The notes under the pieces: model-generated
The model's input: the letters and a program-made list of their open reading frames with translations, nothing else
The model's database searches: none
Told to the model about the DNA's origin: nothing
From: Pseudomonas sp. MH9.2
GTDB taxonomy: Bacteria; Pseudomonadota; Gammaproteobacteria; Pseudomonadales; Pseudomonadaceae
Direction of reading: 5' to 3'
Length of the DNA: 64,000 nt
NCBI RefSeq assembly: GCF_034353875.1
Contig: NZ_CP133784.1
Span: forward strand, 4,368,501-4,432,500
Part shown: positions 20,854 through 31,036 of the stretch, piece by piece
How the letters are laid out: every line of letters begins with the position of its first letter
How positions within the stretch are numbered: position 1 is the stretch's first letter
Program-made: the position numbers and the translations under genes

Positions 20854-20946
20854 CCGTCTCGATATCGGGAGAGCCTTTTGGGTTGGCCCGAATGGGTTAA
20901 GGCAGGCATGTGTAGCTGATGCCCGTCAGTTAAGGTGAGGGGGACG

Positions 20947-20970
20947 TGTGGGAGCGGATTCGCTCCCACA
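20947..20970. repeat. REP-like palindrome between algD and alg8
   Basis: Arms TGTGGGAGCG and CGCTCCCACA are perfectly complementary around a GATT loop. The GGGAGCG/CGCTCCC core is the usual REP-type unit of pseudomonads. It sits in the transcribed gap between algD and alg8, so it would be a hairpin in the operon mRNA. Confidence 0.75.
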
Positions 20971-21001
20971 GACCTTGACTGACGCTGTCAGGGCAGCTGG
21001 A

Positions 21002-22318
21002 TTACCAGCAGATACCTTCGGTCCGGCCACTTGTGCTTGTGGCGTTGGACATGAAACCGACCAGGTCGATAACCTGTTTGCCGGCCGGGGCTTTGTCTGC
21101 CAGGGCGCGGAACTTCTCGTCACGGTTGCCGAGGATGATCACGTCGGAGTTGTTGATCACTTCGTCAAAGTCCGAGTTGAGCAAGGACGAGACGTGAGGG
21201 ATCTTCGACTCGATGTATTCCTTGTTCGCGCCGTGCATGCGGGCATATTCGACGTTGGTGTCGTAGATGCTCAGGTCGTAGCCCTTGCCGATCAGCATTT
21301 CTGCCAGGTCCACCAGCGGGCTTTCGCGCAGGTCATCGGTGCCGGCCTTGAAGCTGAGGCCGAGCAAGGCGACTTTGCGTTTGTCATGGCTGGTGATGAT
21401 GTCGAACGCGTTCTGCACTTGCGAAACGTTGCTGCGCATCAGCGAGTTGAGCAGCGGCGCATCAACGTCCAGCGAGCCGGCACGGTAGGTCAGGGCGCGA
21501 ACATCTTTGGGCAGGCAAGAGCCGCCGAAAGCGAAGCCTGGACGCATGTAGTACTGGGAAAGGTTGAGTGTTTTGTCCTGGCAGACCACTTCCATCACTT
21601 CACGCCCATCGACGCCCACCGCTTTAGCGATGTTGCCGATCTCGTTGGCGAAGGTGACCTTGGTTGCATGCCAGACGTTGCAGGTGTACTTGATCATCTC
21701 GGCGACAGCGATGTCCTTGCGGATGATCGGTGCGTCGAGCTCTTCGTACAGCGCTTGCAGCACGTCACCGGAGGCTTTGTCGAACTCGCCGATCACGGTC
21801 ATCGGTGGCAGATCGTAATCCTTGATCGCAGTGCTTTCACGCAGGAACTCAGGGTTGACCGCGACACCGAAGTCGACACCGGCTTTTTTGCCGGAGCAGT
21901 CTTCGAGGATCGGAATCACTACGTTGGCGACAGTGCCCGGCAAGACGGTGCTGCGCACGACGATGGTGTGACGGGTGGTCTTGTCACGCAGGACAAAGCC
22001 AATTTCCCGGCAGACGGATTCGATGTAATCGAGTTCCAGATCGCCGTTCTTTTTGCTGGGCGTGCCCACGCAAATCATCGACAAATCAGTGTCGCGAATA
22101 GCGGCAGAGAAGTCCGTGGTGCCACGCAGTTTCCCGGTTTTGATGCCTTGTGCCAGAAGCTCTTCCAGGCCCGGTTCAACGATAGGCGATTTGCCATTGT
22201 TGATCAGGTCAATCTTGGCACTCGAGATGTCTACACCCACTACATCATGACCACGTGCAGACAGGCAACCGGCACATACTGCACCGACATAGCCCAAACC
22301 AAAGATGCTGATACGCAT
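21002..22318 (-). CDS. algD: GDP-mannose 6-dehydrogenase AlgD
   Basis: This 438-residue cytoplasmic NAD-dependent enzyme performs the committed step, oxidising GDP-mannose to GDP-mannuronate. The Rossmann motif GLGYVG is at residues 7-12. The catalytic nucleophile is C268 in FGGSCLPKD, and K210 and N214 lie in the expected active-site helix. A good ribosome site (AAGGAG) precedes the start. It is the first gene of the alginate operon, with an 800-bp gap upstream that must hold the operon promoter and leader. Confidence 0.97.
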   Translation of the reverse strand: MRISIFGLGYVGAVCAGCLSARGHDVVGVDISSAKIDLINNGKSPIVEPGLEELLAQGIKTGKLRGTTDFSAAIRDTDLSMICVGTPSKKNGDLELDYIESVCREIGFVLRDKTTRHTIVVRSTVLPGTVANVVIPILEDCSGKKAGVDFGVAVNPEFLRESTAIKDYDLPPMTVIGEFDKASGDVLQALYEELDAPIIRKDIAVAEMIKYTCNVWHATKVTFANEIGNIAKAVGVDGREVMEVVCQDKTLNLSQYYMRPGFAFGGSCLPKDVRALTYRAGSLDVDAPLLNSLMRSNVSQVQNAFDIITSHDKRKVALLGLSFKAGTDDLRESPLVDLAEMLIGKGYDLSIYDTNVEYARMHGANKEYIESKIPHVSSLLNSDFDEVINNSDVIILGNRDEKFRALADKAPAGKQVIDLVGFMSNATSTSGRTEGICW

Positions 22319-22394
22319 CGTATTCTCCTTGTTTATTCACGCCATAAGTTGGCTGGATATTGAGGTTGAGCCGCAATAATCATCCGCCCAACAG

Positions 22395-22415
22395 TGTGAC
22401 GCTTAGAGCGTCACA
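22395..22415 (-). promoter_or_regulatory. Perfect palindrome in the algD leader
   Basis: Nine-base arms TGTGACGCT and AGCGTCACA flank a TAG loop 77-97 nt upstream of the algD start. It could be a dyad operator or, in the transcript, a short hairpin. No T-run follows. I cannot assign the binding protein. Confidence 0.5.
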
Positions 22416-22783
22416 GCGCGGACGTAGGCATAGTTAAGTTGTGAGGGCCTAATAAGTGGCGCACTCAATGACGCTGATAAGGGCTGTACGTGGCCTATTG
22501 TCAGGCTCTGGCCCGTGGGGCTTGGCAAAGCATTTCAGGACGCGTTGCCGGCAAGCGCGGAGCGCACAGGTCTTGGTTCAAGGCCTTGATGTGCGTGACC
22601 TGACAATTGCCACAAGCACTGGAAAGGTGCTTTTCCTGATCGTATTAAGATACCCGGTATTGCGTGATCTCCTGGGCTAACTCATCGACCCTGCGGTCGA
22701 ACTTGCTAGTGGGTGATTTCCCGGATCGTCTTGTCACTATGTACGTCATCGCTTACATAATTGGCGAGAATTGTTACGATGAC

Positions 22784-22811
22784 TAAGAGCCTCTGATTTT
22801 GATATTAGTTC
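22784..22811 (-). promoter_or_regulatory. Candidate AlgU (sigma-22) promoter of the alginate operon
   Basis: On the minus strand GGAACTA (22806-22812) is followed after 17 nt by TCTTA (22784-22788). The AlgU consensus is GAACTT-N16/17-TCnnA; this matches five of six -35 bases and the fixed TC and A of the -10. It would give a leader of roughly 460 nt, comparable to the long algD leader known in P. aeruginosa. No exact GAACTT exists on this strand in the region, so the call rests on one imperfect match. Confidence 0.4.
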
Positions 22812-23120
22812 CGGGCTAGCGGTATTCATTTCGAAACTAAGCTACCTAAAATCTGCAGAAAGCGTACTTGCATATTAGTGGCACTTTTTGGCAGAGCCAT
22901 AATGAATGGGGAGTTGCGGGCAGGAGACACGTATAGGCCACTACTTTAAATAGGGGGTCTAACGGAGTGAAAAAAAGCTGTAATTTTTTTGAGAAATTTG
23001 GATTTAAATTTTACACGCCATTTTACTGGCGTCATTTAATTGTCCAAATGTACCAGTCAATCGGCTGGGAAGGGTGACAATGTGCACGCTTTCGAATAAG
23101 CCGTGCACCTCATCATGCAA

Positions 23121-23900
23121 TTACTGATCGGCTGTCTCCCGTAGGAAAACCAGGGTGTCTGCTTTCGAATGCGCCGGGCTGTAACAATAGCCGTGCTCAT
23201 TGAACTGTTTTAGTGCATCGGGATTGTCGATGCGCTCTTTGATCACAAAACGGCTCATCATTCCCCGGGCTTTTTTCGCGTAGAAACTGATAATTTTGTA
23301 CTGCCCGTTCTTCCAGTCGCGGAATTCGGTGTTGATGATCCGCGCATTGAGGGTAGAGCGCTTCACCGCCGAGAAGTACTCATTGGAGGCCAGATTCAGC
23401 AACACGTCATCGCCTTGGTCGGCCAGCGCCTGGTTCAGCCACTCACTGATGTGCGTGCCCCAGAACGCATAGAGGTCTTTGCCGCGGTCGTTGCTCAGTT
23501 TGGTGCCCATCTCCAGCCGGTAAGGCTGCATTAGGTCCAGCGGGCGCAACAGGCCATAAAGGCCGGAGAGCATGCGCAGATGGTCCTGGGCATAGGTGAA
23601 GTCGGCGTCGGTGAAATTTTCGGCTTGCAACCCGGTGTAGACATCCCCCTTGAACGCCAGCAGCGCCTGCTTGGCGTTCGCTGGGGTGAAAGCCGGCGTC
23701 CAGCTACCGAAACGTGCGGCATTAAGCCCCGAGAGCTTGTCCGATAGATGCATCAGTTCGCCGATCTGCACGGGGGTCAACTCACGCAGTTGAACCATCA
23801 GTTCCTGAGAGTGATCCAGGTACTGCGGCAACGTGAAGCGTGCGGTTGCCGGCGGGGTTTCGAAATCGAGGGTTTTGGCTGGGGAAATCACCATCAGCAT
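23121..23900 (-). CDS. yaaA: Peroxide stress protein YaaA (DUF328)
   Basis: This 259-residue cytoplasmic protein has the diagnostic start [13 protein letters not shown] and the internal conserved runs [37 protein letters not shown] and [14 protein letters not shown]. YaaA proteins lower intracellular free iron during H2O2 stress and bind DNA. The length equals the family norm. It is oriented back-to-back with a polysaccharide deacetylase-like gene, about 95 bp away. Confidence 0.95.
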   Translation of the reverse strand: MLMVISPAKTLDFETPPATARFTLPQYLDHSQELMVQLRELTPVQIGELMHLSDKLSGLNAARFGSWTPAFTPANAKQALLAFKGDVYTGLQAENFTDADFTYAQDHLRMLSGLYGLLRPLDLMQPYRLEMGTKLSNDRGKDLYAFWGTHISEWLNQALADQGDDVLLNLASNEYFSAVKRSTLNARIINTEFRDWKNGQYKIISFYAKKARGMMSRFVIKERIDNPDALKQFNEHGYCYSPAHSKADTLVFLRETADQ

Positions 23901-23994
23901 AAAATCGTCTCCTTTAATCGTGGCGCGATTCTAGGGGGTGGGAGGTGTGGACTCCAGCTATAGTGCGTCGCGGGGATTTTCTGGGGATTTGATT

Positions 23995-25119
23995 GTGCGC
24001 ATTGTTTTATTCATCTCGGTCTGCCTGTTCTGCTTCAACGCTCAGGCGGCCGGGCCTGCTGTGCCCGCCATGCTGGATCGCAGCGTATGGCCTGAGCATT
24101 TGACCTCGCCGGTCTTGTTCGATGTCGCCTCGCGCGCCGAGATTCTGGCCTTTGCGCATGCCTTGCTGGTTAGCGAAAGCCAGGATGAAGCGGGCCTTAA
24201 AGCGCGTCTGGGGCTGAAGAAAATCAACATGGTTTCGCTGAATTTGATCCGCCAGCGTCTGTGGGCGCGCTTGTTGGAGAATTACCAGTTTGCGCAACAG
24301 AGCTGCGAGCAGGACGCCTCTTTCTGCGTACTGGTCGAGGACATGGAGATGTTGCGCGAGCGGGCCGACAATTTTCAGGTCGCCGATGATTCGTTCTATG
24401 CGGCCTGGGCGGTACCGAGCCGGGCGTTTCACGAGCGCTACCTGAACGAGCTGCTGCGCATGGCGGCCTTGTTCCCGCTGGTCAGCAGCGAAATCGAGCG
24501 TTACAACTCAGACGAACTCACGGGCGATGAACTCAATGACCGGGCATTTCTGCTCACCTTCGACAGTGGCCCGACAGTCGTCGGTGGCACCACGGATTGG
24601 TTAACCGAGTACCTGCGCCAGCAAAAGCTCAACGCTGCTTTTTTCGTACTGGGCAAAAACATGCAGATGCGCCTGGAAAAAAGCTCCGTGCCGGAGGTAC
24701 AGGGGCTCTATAAGCAGCAATGCGTGGGCTTGCAGGGCTGGGAATACCGTTCACACAGCCAGTGGTCCGACTGGCAGAACTCGGTTCAGCGCAGCGCCGT
24801 GCTGTTGCAGCAGGTGTTGCCCGACAACTACCTGCCGTTGTTCCGTCCCCCTTACGGTCACCGCCGGGCCGACAGCGCCGAATATTTCCGCGCCCAGGGG
24901 CTGAAGGTTTCGCTGTGGAATATCGATTCTCAGGATTGGAACCGAAACATTTCCGCCCAACAGGCCAGCGAGCGGGTCTTGACCCTGATGCTGCTGTGGC
25001 GACGCGGGGTCATTGTATTTCATGACATCCACAATAAAGTCGAGACGGCGTTGCCTTGGCTGATCGCCAATACGGCACAAAGTGGACTTCGATGGCAGGA
25101 TTGTCACGACTACCCCTGA
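23995..25119 (+). CDS. Polysaccharide deacetylase-like secreted protein (NodB fold)
   Basis: A GTG start at 23995 gives a 374-residue protein beginning with a good signal peptide (VRIVLFISVCLFCFNAQA). The open frame continues upstream to 23938 but would bury the signal. The N-terminal half is helical. The C-terminal half, from about residue 190, is a NodB-type deacetylase: AFLLTFDSGPTVVGGTTDWL replaces the canonical TFDDGP with TFDSGP, PLFRPPYGHRRADS is the catalytic RPPYG motif, and WNIDSQDWNR and GVIVFHDIHNK follow. The altered metal-binding Asp pair and missing SxxHxxxH (here RSHSQWSDW) suggest changed metal ligation. The substrate is unknown; a link with the neighbouring alginate cluster is only positional. 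Confidence 0.85.
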   Translation: MRIVLFISVCLFCFNAQAAGPAVPAMLDRSVWPEHLTSPVLFDVASRAEILAFAHALLVSESQDEAGLKARLGLKKINMVSLNLIRQRLWARLLENYQFAQQSCEQDASFCVLVEDMEMLRERADNFQVADDSFYAAWAVPSRAFHERYLNELLRMAALFPLVSSEIERYNSDELTGDELNDRAFLLTFDSGPTVVGGTTDWLTEYLRQQKLNAAFFVLGKNMQMRLEKSSVPEVQGLYKQQCVGLQGWEYRSHSQWSDWQNSVQRSAVLLQQVLPDNYLPLFRPPYGHRRADSAEYFRAQGLKVSLWNIDSQDWNRNISAQQASERVLTLMLLWRRGVIVFHDIHNKVETALPWLIANTAQSGLRWQDCHDYP

Positions 25120-25469
25120 AAGGCCCGTGGAGCAAAGGAATGCAGGCATTTGAAGGGCGGGATGCGATGGATTTTTTCGACAATTCGGGTCAGGCAGACT
25201 CCTGACTGTAACGGTGCTTTACGGTCTCGCCAAGCGCTATTCGTCATGCTGAAAAATAAACTTCAAAAAAACGTCAAAGTGCTTTTTTCTGTCATGAGTT
25301 TTGCGGTATTACCAATACAGACCGCCGAAACCTGCAACACAGGTGGCGTCATCCCAGACCCATCTTGAGCATTTTCTCCTCTGCCTGAAGAGGAGAGCTA
25401 CGGCGGCCTTTCCGTGGCGCAGAACTGTTGTTGTATTGCGTTGCTTGGCTTCTAAAAAGGTGAGCGAGT
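25120..25469. other. Intergenic region without a convincing gene
   Basis: This 350-bp stretch lies between the deacetylase and phoH. It holds a small hairpin (25376-25395, arms CTCCTCT and AGAGGAG) and a possible promoter area for phoH. A 72-codon ORF (25150-25368) has no recognisable domain, signal or ribosome site. Confidence 0.5.
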
Positions 25470-26864
25470 ATGGATGATCACGGACGCACCCCTTCTTCTA
25501 ACCAGCCAATCCTTTACGTGCTCGATACCAACGTATTGATCCATGATCCAAACGCACTGCTGAATTTCGAAGAGCATCACGTCACTATCCCCATGACCGT
25601 CCTCGAAGAGCTGGACAAGCTCAAGGCCGGCAAGCATTCGGTTGCTGCCGAGTGCCGTCAGGCGATTCGTCTGATCGACAAGACACTGGGCAACGCGACA
25701 CCGGAGGAGGTTGAACAGGGCGTACCGATCGATCGTGGCACAGGCATCTGCAAAGGCTTTCTTTCGATCCTGATGAACAAGCGGGCCGAGCCCAACAGCT
25801 TGTTGCCCGAGCACCTGAACGACAACATCATCATTAACCAATTGATCGACCTGCACGTGCGCAATAAGGACTTGCCTGTAGTGCTGGTGACCAAAGACAT
25901 CAACATGCGCCTCAAGGCGCGGGCGTGTGGGATCGCCGCAGAGGATTACAGCACCGACCAACTGGTCGACGACGTGTCCATGCTGTCGCGCGGCTACCAC
26001 ACCATGACCGGCTCCTTCTGGGACCGTGTCAGCAAGGTCGAAACTCGCCAGGATCACGGCCGCACATGGCATCGGGTGCAACTCATCGACAACCTGCCGG
26101 CAGTGCACATCAATGAGTTCATCATCGATGCGCAAGGTTTTGTCGGCTGGATCAAAGGTATCCAGGCCGATGAACTGCTGATTCTCGACATGCATCAGGA
26201 GCCTTTGTTGCACCAGGAAGCCTGGGGCCTGAAGCCACGGGACATCTACCAAGGCCTGGCGTTGTTTGCCTTGCTTGATCCAGACATCCATCTGGTCAAT
26301 CTGTCGGGCGCAGCCGGTTCGGGTAAAACCATTCTCGCCTTGGCGGCAGCCATCGAGCAGACCATGGTCAGCAAGCGCTATCGGCGCATTATCGCCACCC
26401 GCAGCGTGCAGGGGCTGGATCAGGAGATTGGCTTCCTACCCGGCACCGAAGCAGAAAAAATGGAGCCGTGGCTCGGCGCCATCACTGATAACCTGGAAGC
26501 GCTGCACATGGATGACGAAAACACCCATGGCAGTGTCGACTACATCCTCAGCAAAGTGCCGTTGCAGTTCAAATCCCTCAACTACATCCGTGGACGCAGT
26601 TTCCAGCAAAGCCTGATCCTGATCGACGAATGCCAGAACCTCACACCGCACCAGATGAAAACCATCATCACCCGTGCCGGTTCCGGTTCCAAAGTGGTCT
26701 GCCTGGGTAACCTGGCGCAAATCGATACCCCGTACCTGTCGGCCACCAGTTCTGGCCTCACTTACCTGACGGAGCGTTTCAAAGACTTCCCCAATGGTGT
26801 GCACATCACCCTGCAAGGGGTGCCACGTTCGATCCTCGCTGAGTATGCGGAGAGCCATTTGTAA
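25470..26864 (+). CDS. PIN-PhoH fusion ATPase (PhoH2-like)
   Basis: This 464-residue protein has an N-terminal PIN ribonuclease domain (residues about 9-145) with conserved acidic residues in YVLDTNVLIHD, LEELDKLK and VTKDINMRLKA. The C-terminal PhoH-type P-loop ATPase has Walker A GAAGSGKT near residue 284 and Walker B LILIDECQNL near 382, followed by GLGNLAQID-type sensor residues. PhoH2-type fusions unwind and cleave RNA. Ribosome site AAAAAGGTGAGCG precedes the start. It stands alone between the deacetylase and the moaCDE genes. Confidence 0.93.
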   Translation: MDDHGRTPSSNQPILYVLDTNVLIHDPNALLNFEEHHVTIPMTVLEELDKLKAGKHSVAAECRQAIRLIDKTLGNATPEEVEQGVPIDRGTGICKGFLSILMNKRAEPNSLLPEHLNDNIIINQLIDLHVRNKDLPVVLVTKDINMRLKARACGIAAEDYSTDQLVDDVSMLSRGYHTMTGSFWDRVSKVETRQDHGRTWHRVQLIDNLPAVHINEFIIDAQGFVGWIKGIQADELLILDMHQEPLLHQEAWGLKPRDIYQGLALFALLDPDIHLVNLSGAAGSGKTILALAAAIEQTMVSKRYRRIIATRSVQGLDQEIGFLPGTEAEKMEPWLGAITDNLEALHMDDENTHGSVDYILSKVPLQFKSLNYIRGRSFQQSLILIDECQNLTPHQMKTIITRAGSGSKVVCLGNLAQIDTPYLSATSSGLTYLTERFKDFPNGVHITLQGVPRSILAEYAESHL

Positions 26865-26890
26865 CGCTTGATTGAGAGCTGTGGATGAAC

Positions 26891-26920
26891 CTGCAGGAGC
26901 GAACATGTTCGCTCCTGCAG
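26891..26920. repeat. Perfect 30-bp REP-like palindrome
   Basis: The 15-base half CTGCAGGAGCGAACA is followed directly by its exact reverse complement. It lies 27 nt after the phoH stop and 60 nt before moaC. The GGAGCGAAC core matches the REP family of fluorescent pseudomonads. It may act as a transcription terminator or RNA-stabilising hairpin for phoH. Confidence 0.8.
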
Positions 26921-26979
26921 TTAATGAGGTAGTTCCAGTTTTAGGTTTACAATCCCCACTCCTATTCAGGAGTAACGCT

Positions 26980-27465
26980 GTGCTAACTCATCTCGATTCC
27001 CAAGGTCGCGCCAATATGGTCGACGTCACCGACAAAAACGTGACGTTCCGTGAGGCTGTGGCCCAAGCGTTTGTGCGTATGCGCCCTGAAACCCTGCAAA
27101 TGATTGTCAGTGGTGGTCATCCCAAAGGGGACGTGTTCGCCGTGGCACGTATTGCCGGCATTCAAGCGGCAAAGAAAACCTCGGATTTGATCCCGCTGTG
27201 TCATCCGTTGCTGCTGACCGGCGTCAAGGTCGAGTTGAGCGCGGACGGTGAAGATGCGGTGCGCATCGTCGCCCGCTGCAAACTGTCCGGGCAGACCGGC
27301 GTGGAAATGGAAGCGCTGACGGCGGCGAGTGTCGCTGCGCTGACTATCTATGACATGTGCAAGGCGGTGGATCGCGGCATGATCATCGAAAACGTCCGCC
27401 TGCTGGAAAAGCTCGGCGGTAAGAGTGGTCACTTCATTGCTGAAGAGCCGGTGGACGCGCAATGA
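26980..27465 (+). CDS. moaC: Cyclic pyranopterin monophosphate synthase MoaC
   Basis: This 161-residue protein begins at a GTG (26980) with ribosome site CAGGAG 7 nt upstream; the frame is open further upstream but over a palindromic repeat. The sequence [25 protein letters not shown] is the standard N-terminus. [12 protein letters not shown] and [24 protein letters not shown] contain the catalytic His, Glu, Asp and Lys region. MoaC, with MoaA, converts GTP to cPMP, the first step of molybdenum cofactor synthesis. The moaD start overlaps its stop by 4 nt. Confidence 0.96.
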   Translation: MLTHLDSQGRANMVDVTDKNVTFREAVAQAFVRMRPETLQMIVSGGHPKGDVFAVARIAGIQAAKKTSDLIPLCHPLLLTGVKVELSADGEDAVRIVARCKLSGQTGVEMEALTAASVAALTIYDMCKAVDRGMIIENVRLLEKLGGKSGHFIAEEPVDAQ

Positions 27466-27707
27466 CCTTTAAAGTCCTGTATTTCGCTCGTTATCGCGAG
27501 GCCTTGGGGCTGGATACCGAAACGGTAGACGGCGAGTTCGCCACCCTCGACGCACTGCGTACGCATTTGGTACTGCGTGGTGGTGTGTGGCAGGTGTTGG
27601 CCGAACAAAACCTGATGTGCGCCCGCAACGAGGAGCTGTGTCAGCTCGACGAGCCGCTGGTATCAGGCGATGAAGTGGCGTTCTTCCCTACCGTGACCGG
27701 AGGCTGA
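27462..27707 (+). CDS. moaD: Molybdopterin synthase small subunit MoaD
   Basis: This 81-residue ubiquitin-fold sulfur carrier ends in the expected Gly-Gly (FFPTVTGG), which is thiocarboxylated to donate sulfur to cPMP. It overlaps moaC by 4 nt and is 2 nt from moaE, forming a tight three-gene unit. Confidence 0.95.
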   Translation: MTFKVLYFARYREALGLDTETVDGEFATLDALRTHLVLRGGVWQVLAEQNLMCARNEELCQLDEPLVSGDEVAFFPTVTGG

Positions 27708-27709
27708 AT

Positions 27710-28168
27710 ATGGCAATTCGGGTGCAGACAGCTGCGTTCGATCCGGGCGTCGAAGTGAATGCCTTGCACGCTGCCAATGTGGGGGTTGGTGCGGTGGTCA
27801 GCTTCATTGGCTATGTGCGCGACTTCAACGAGGGGCGGGAGGTCGCGGGGATGTTCCTGGAGCATTACCCCGGCATGACCGAAAAGGCGCTTGGCAAAAT
27901 CGCCGCTGAAGCCGAACAGCGCTGGCCTTTGCTCAGACTAGAGGTGCTGCACCGGGTGGGCGCTCTGGAGCCGGGCGAGCCAATAGTCTTTGTCGGCGTT
28001 GCCAGTGCTCACCGGCAAGCGGCATTCGATGCCTGCGCGTTCGTGATGGACTATCTGAAAACCCGCGCACCGTTCTGGAAGAAAGAGACCTCCCTCGACG
28101 GCCCACACTGGGTCGAAGGCCGCGACAGTGATCACGCGGCGGCGGGGCGTTGGGTCGATAAGACCTGA
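27710..28168 (+). CDS. moaE: Molybdopterin synthase large subunit MoaE
   Basis: This 152-residue catalytic subunit pairs with MoaD to insert the dithiolene sulfurs into cPMP. Family features are present: GAVVSFIGYVRDFNEG, the LEHYPGM loop, and the C-terminal FWKKETSLDGPHWVEG with the active-site lysines. The gene is followed by a strong terminator that also serves the convergent helicase gene. Confidence 0.96.
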   Translation: MAIRVQTAAFDPGVEVNALHAANVGVGAVVSFIGYVRDFNEGREVAGMFLEHYPGMTEKALGKIAAEAEQRWPLLRLEVLHRVGALEPGEPIVFVGVASAHRQAAFDACAFVMDYLKTRAPFWKKETSLDGPHWVEGRDSDHAAAGRWVDKT

Positions 28169-28217
28169 TCCCGAACTGGCTTCTTTGCGAATACATGGGC
28201 TCCTGATTTCACGGAGC

Positions 28218-28258
28218 AAAAAAAAGCGCATCACCGAAACCGGGATGCGCTTTTTTTT
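28218..28258. terminator. Bidirectional intrinsic terminator between moaE and the rhlB-like gene
   Basis: AGCGCATC and GATGCGCT arms (28225-28232 and 28244-28251) are flanked by A8 on the left and T8 on the right, so a U-run follows the stem on either strand. It separates two convergent units. Confidence 0.92.
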
Positions 28259-28274
28259 ATGATGCAGTGGTCTT

Positions 28275-29753
28275 TTACAAAGGCTGAGCGCTCTTGCGCA
28301 CCACCGGTTTCAACAACTCGGTTGGTGGCGTTTCGCAGCTGATCTTGCGGCCTAACAGCGCCTCGATCGAAGGCAACTGATAGGAGTCATCTTCCCCGGC
28401 AAAGCTGATCGAGACACCGCTGGCGCCAGCACGACCGGTACGGCCGATGCGGTGCACATAATCGTCCGGCACTTCGGGCAGGGTGAAGTTGATCACGTGG
28501 CTGATGCCGTCGATATGAATCCCGCGACCTGCGACATCGGTGGCCACCAAGACACGAATTTTACCTTCGCGGAAGCCTTCCAGGGTCTTGATGCGTTTGT
28601 GCTGCGGGACATCGCCGGACAACTGCGCGGCGTTTACGCCATCACGCACCAGACGCTCTTCGATGCGCCGCACTTCATCCTTGCGGTTGGCGAAGACCAT
28701 CACGCGTTCCCAGTTGTTCTCGGTTACGAGGTTGTAGAGCAACTTGTACTTGTCGGCGGCTGCCACGGCATAGATATGCTGCTCGACCATTTCGCTGGCC
28801 ACGTTTTCCGCTTCGATTTCGACGATGGCCGGATCGGTGGTCCACTGTTTGGCGAGGTTCATCACGTCTTCGGTGAAGGTCGCGGAGAACAGCAGGGTCT
28901 GGCGTTCGCCCTTGTGTGGGGTCTGGCGAATAATCTGGCGCACTTGCGGGATGAAGCCCATGTCGAGCATGCGGTCGGCTTCGTCCAGAACCATAACTTC
29001 GACCATGTCCAGGTGCACTTCGCCGCGCTGGTTGAAGTCCAGCAGACGGCCCGGTGTGGCCACCAGAATGTCGCAGTGGCGGGCTTCGAGCTGCTTGAGC
29101 TGCTTGTCGAAGTCCATGCCTCCGACGAATGTCATGACGTTGAGGCCGGTGTATTTGGTCAGGCTGGCCGCATCCTTGGCGATCTGCACCACCAGCTCGC
29201 GGGTTGGGGCGATGATCAGGGCACGCGGTTCGCCCATGTAGCGCTCTTTGGGTGGCGGGGTCTGTTCCAGCTGCGTAATGATCGAAATCAAGAATGCGGC
29301 GGTTTTGCCGGTGCCGGTTTGCGCGCGACCGATGGCGTCTTTGCCCGCGAGGGTAAAGCCCAATACTTCGGCCTGGATTGGCGTGCAATACGGGAAACCC
29401 AGGTCGTGGATGGCGTGCATCAGTTCGGGCGACAGGTTGAAGTCGTGAAAGCGGGTTTTGCCTTCCTGTGGCTCTACGACGAAGTCTTCAGGCTTCCAGG
29501 CGATGACCGGTGGTTTTGGTGCGCGTTCACGGCGCGGGCGCTCGGCCTTGGGTTGTTCGACTTTTGCGGATTCGATGTGCGTGTGCTGATCCTGGACAGG
29601 CGTGCTGGCAGGTACCGATTTTTTTGCGTTGTGTGGCCGTTGATCGCCCTCGGTTGGGCCGATAGCAGCAGGCGAAGGAGCGATGGGGCTGGGCGCGAGC
29701 TGCTCAGCCTCGCTTTTACCGAACATCTTTTTGAGTGCTCTGAGCACGGTCAT
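28275..29753 (-). CDS. rhlB: DEAD-box RNA helicase, RhlB-like
   Basis: This 492-residue helicase shows a Q-motif region ([12 protein letters not shown]), motif [36 protein letters not shown] (DEAD), FSATF, and the C-terminal [10 protein letters not shown]. The first about 95 residues are a low-complexity Pro/Lys/Glu extension typical of the Pseudomonas RhlB form. RhlB-type helicases unwind structured RNA, often with the degradosome. Assignment to DEAD-box helicase is certain; the RhlB label rests on overall resemblance. Confidence 0.88.
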   Translation of the reverse strand: MTVLRALKKMFGKSEAEQLAPSPIAPSPAAIGPTEGDQRPHNAKKSVPASTPVQDQHTHIESAKVEQPKAERPRRERAPKPPVIAWKPEDFVVEPQEGKTRFHDFNLSPELMHAIHDLGFPYCTPIQAEVLGFTLAGKDAIGRAQTGTGKTAAFLISIITQLEQTPPPKERYMGEPRALIIAPTRELVVQIAKDAASLTKYTGLNVMTFVGGMDFDKQLKQLEARHCDILVATPGRLLDFNQRGEVHLDMVEVMVLDEADRMLDMGFIPQVRQIIRQTPHKGERQTLLFSATFTEDVMNLAKQWTTDPAIVEIEAENVASEMVEQHIYAVAAADKYKLLYNLVTENNWERVMVFANRKDEVRRIEERLVRDGVNAAQLSGDVPQHKRIKTLEGFREGKIRVLVATDVAGRGIHIDGISHVINFTLPEVPDDYVHRIGRTGRAGASGVSISFAGEDDSYQLPSIEALLGRKISCETPPTELLKPVVRKSAQPL

Positions 29754-29900
29754 CTCGTCAATTGATTAAGGAATATACGACAGGCAGTGTAAAGCAAGAA
29801 CCGGGCGCGGCGTAGTGCCATGCCAAATGCCCTACACGACATGTCAAATCAGGGCTTCTCAGCGCGCTTCAGGTGGCATTTGTCCGCTCTGATTGAACGA

Positions 29901-31036
<1,136 letters not shown>

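Larger units (their letters stand above)
22319..23120 (-). other. Long algD upstream/leader region
   Basis: About 800 bp without a convincing gene separate algD from yaaA. In pseudomonads this region carries the AlgU-dependent promoter and far-upstream AlgR/AmrZ sites. I see a candidate AlgU promoter (22784-22811), a leader palindrome (22395-22415), and an AT-rich stretch with A and T runs at about 22970-23040 that could be bent DNA. A weak AlgR-like CCGTTAGAC (minus strand, 22957-22965) matches 7 of 9 bases of the published core. A 74-codon plus-strand ORF here is not credible. Confidence 0.6.

Noticed and set aside
22436..22441. CAACTT on the minus strand as an AlgU -35 element
   Set aside because: No TCnnA element occurs 16-17 nt downstream.
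22456..22680. 74-codon ORF in the algD upstream region
   Set aside because: Overlaps the expected leader, has no support and runs opposite to algD.
22699..22704. GAACTT at about this place as AlgU -35
   Set aside because: It is on the plus strand, facing away from algD, and lacks a matching -10.
22870..22910. Sigma-54-like TGGCAC in the algD upstream region
   Set aside because: GG and GC are 9 rather than 10 nt apart and it faces yaaA, not algD.
25150..25368. 72-codon ORF between the deacetylase and phoH
   Set aside because: No ribosome site, domain or signal; composition looks random.
26865..26979. Molybdenum cofactor riboswitch before moaC
   Set aside because: The gap is short and mostly filled by a REP-like palindrome.
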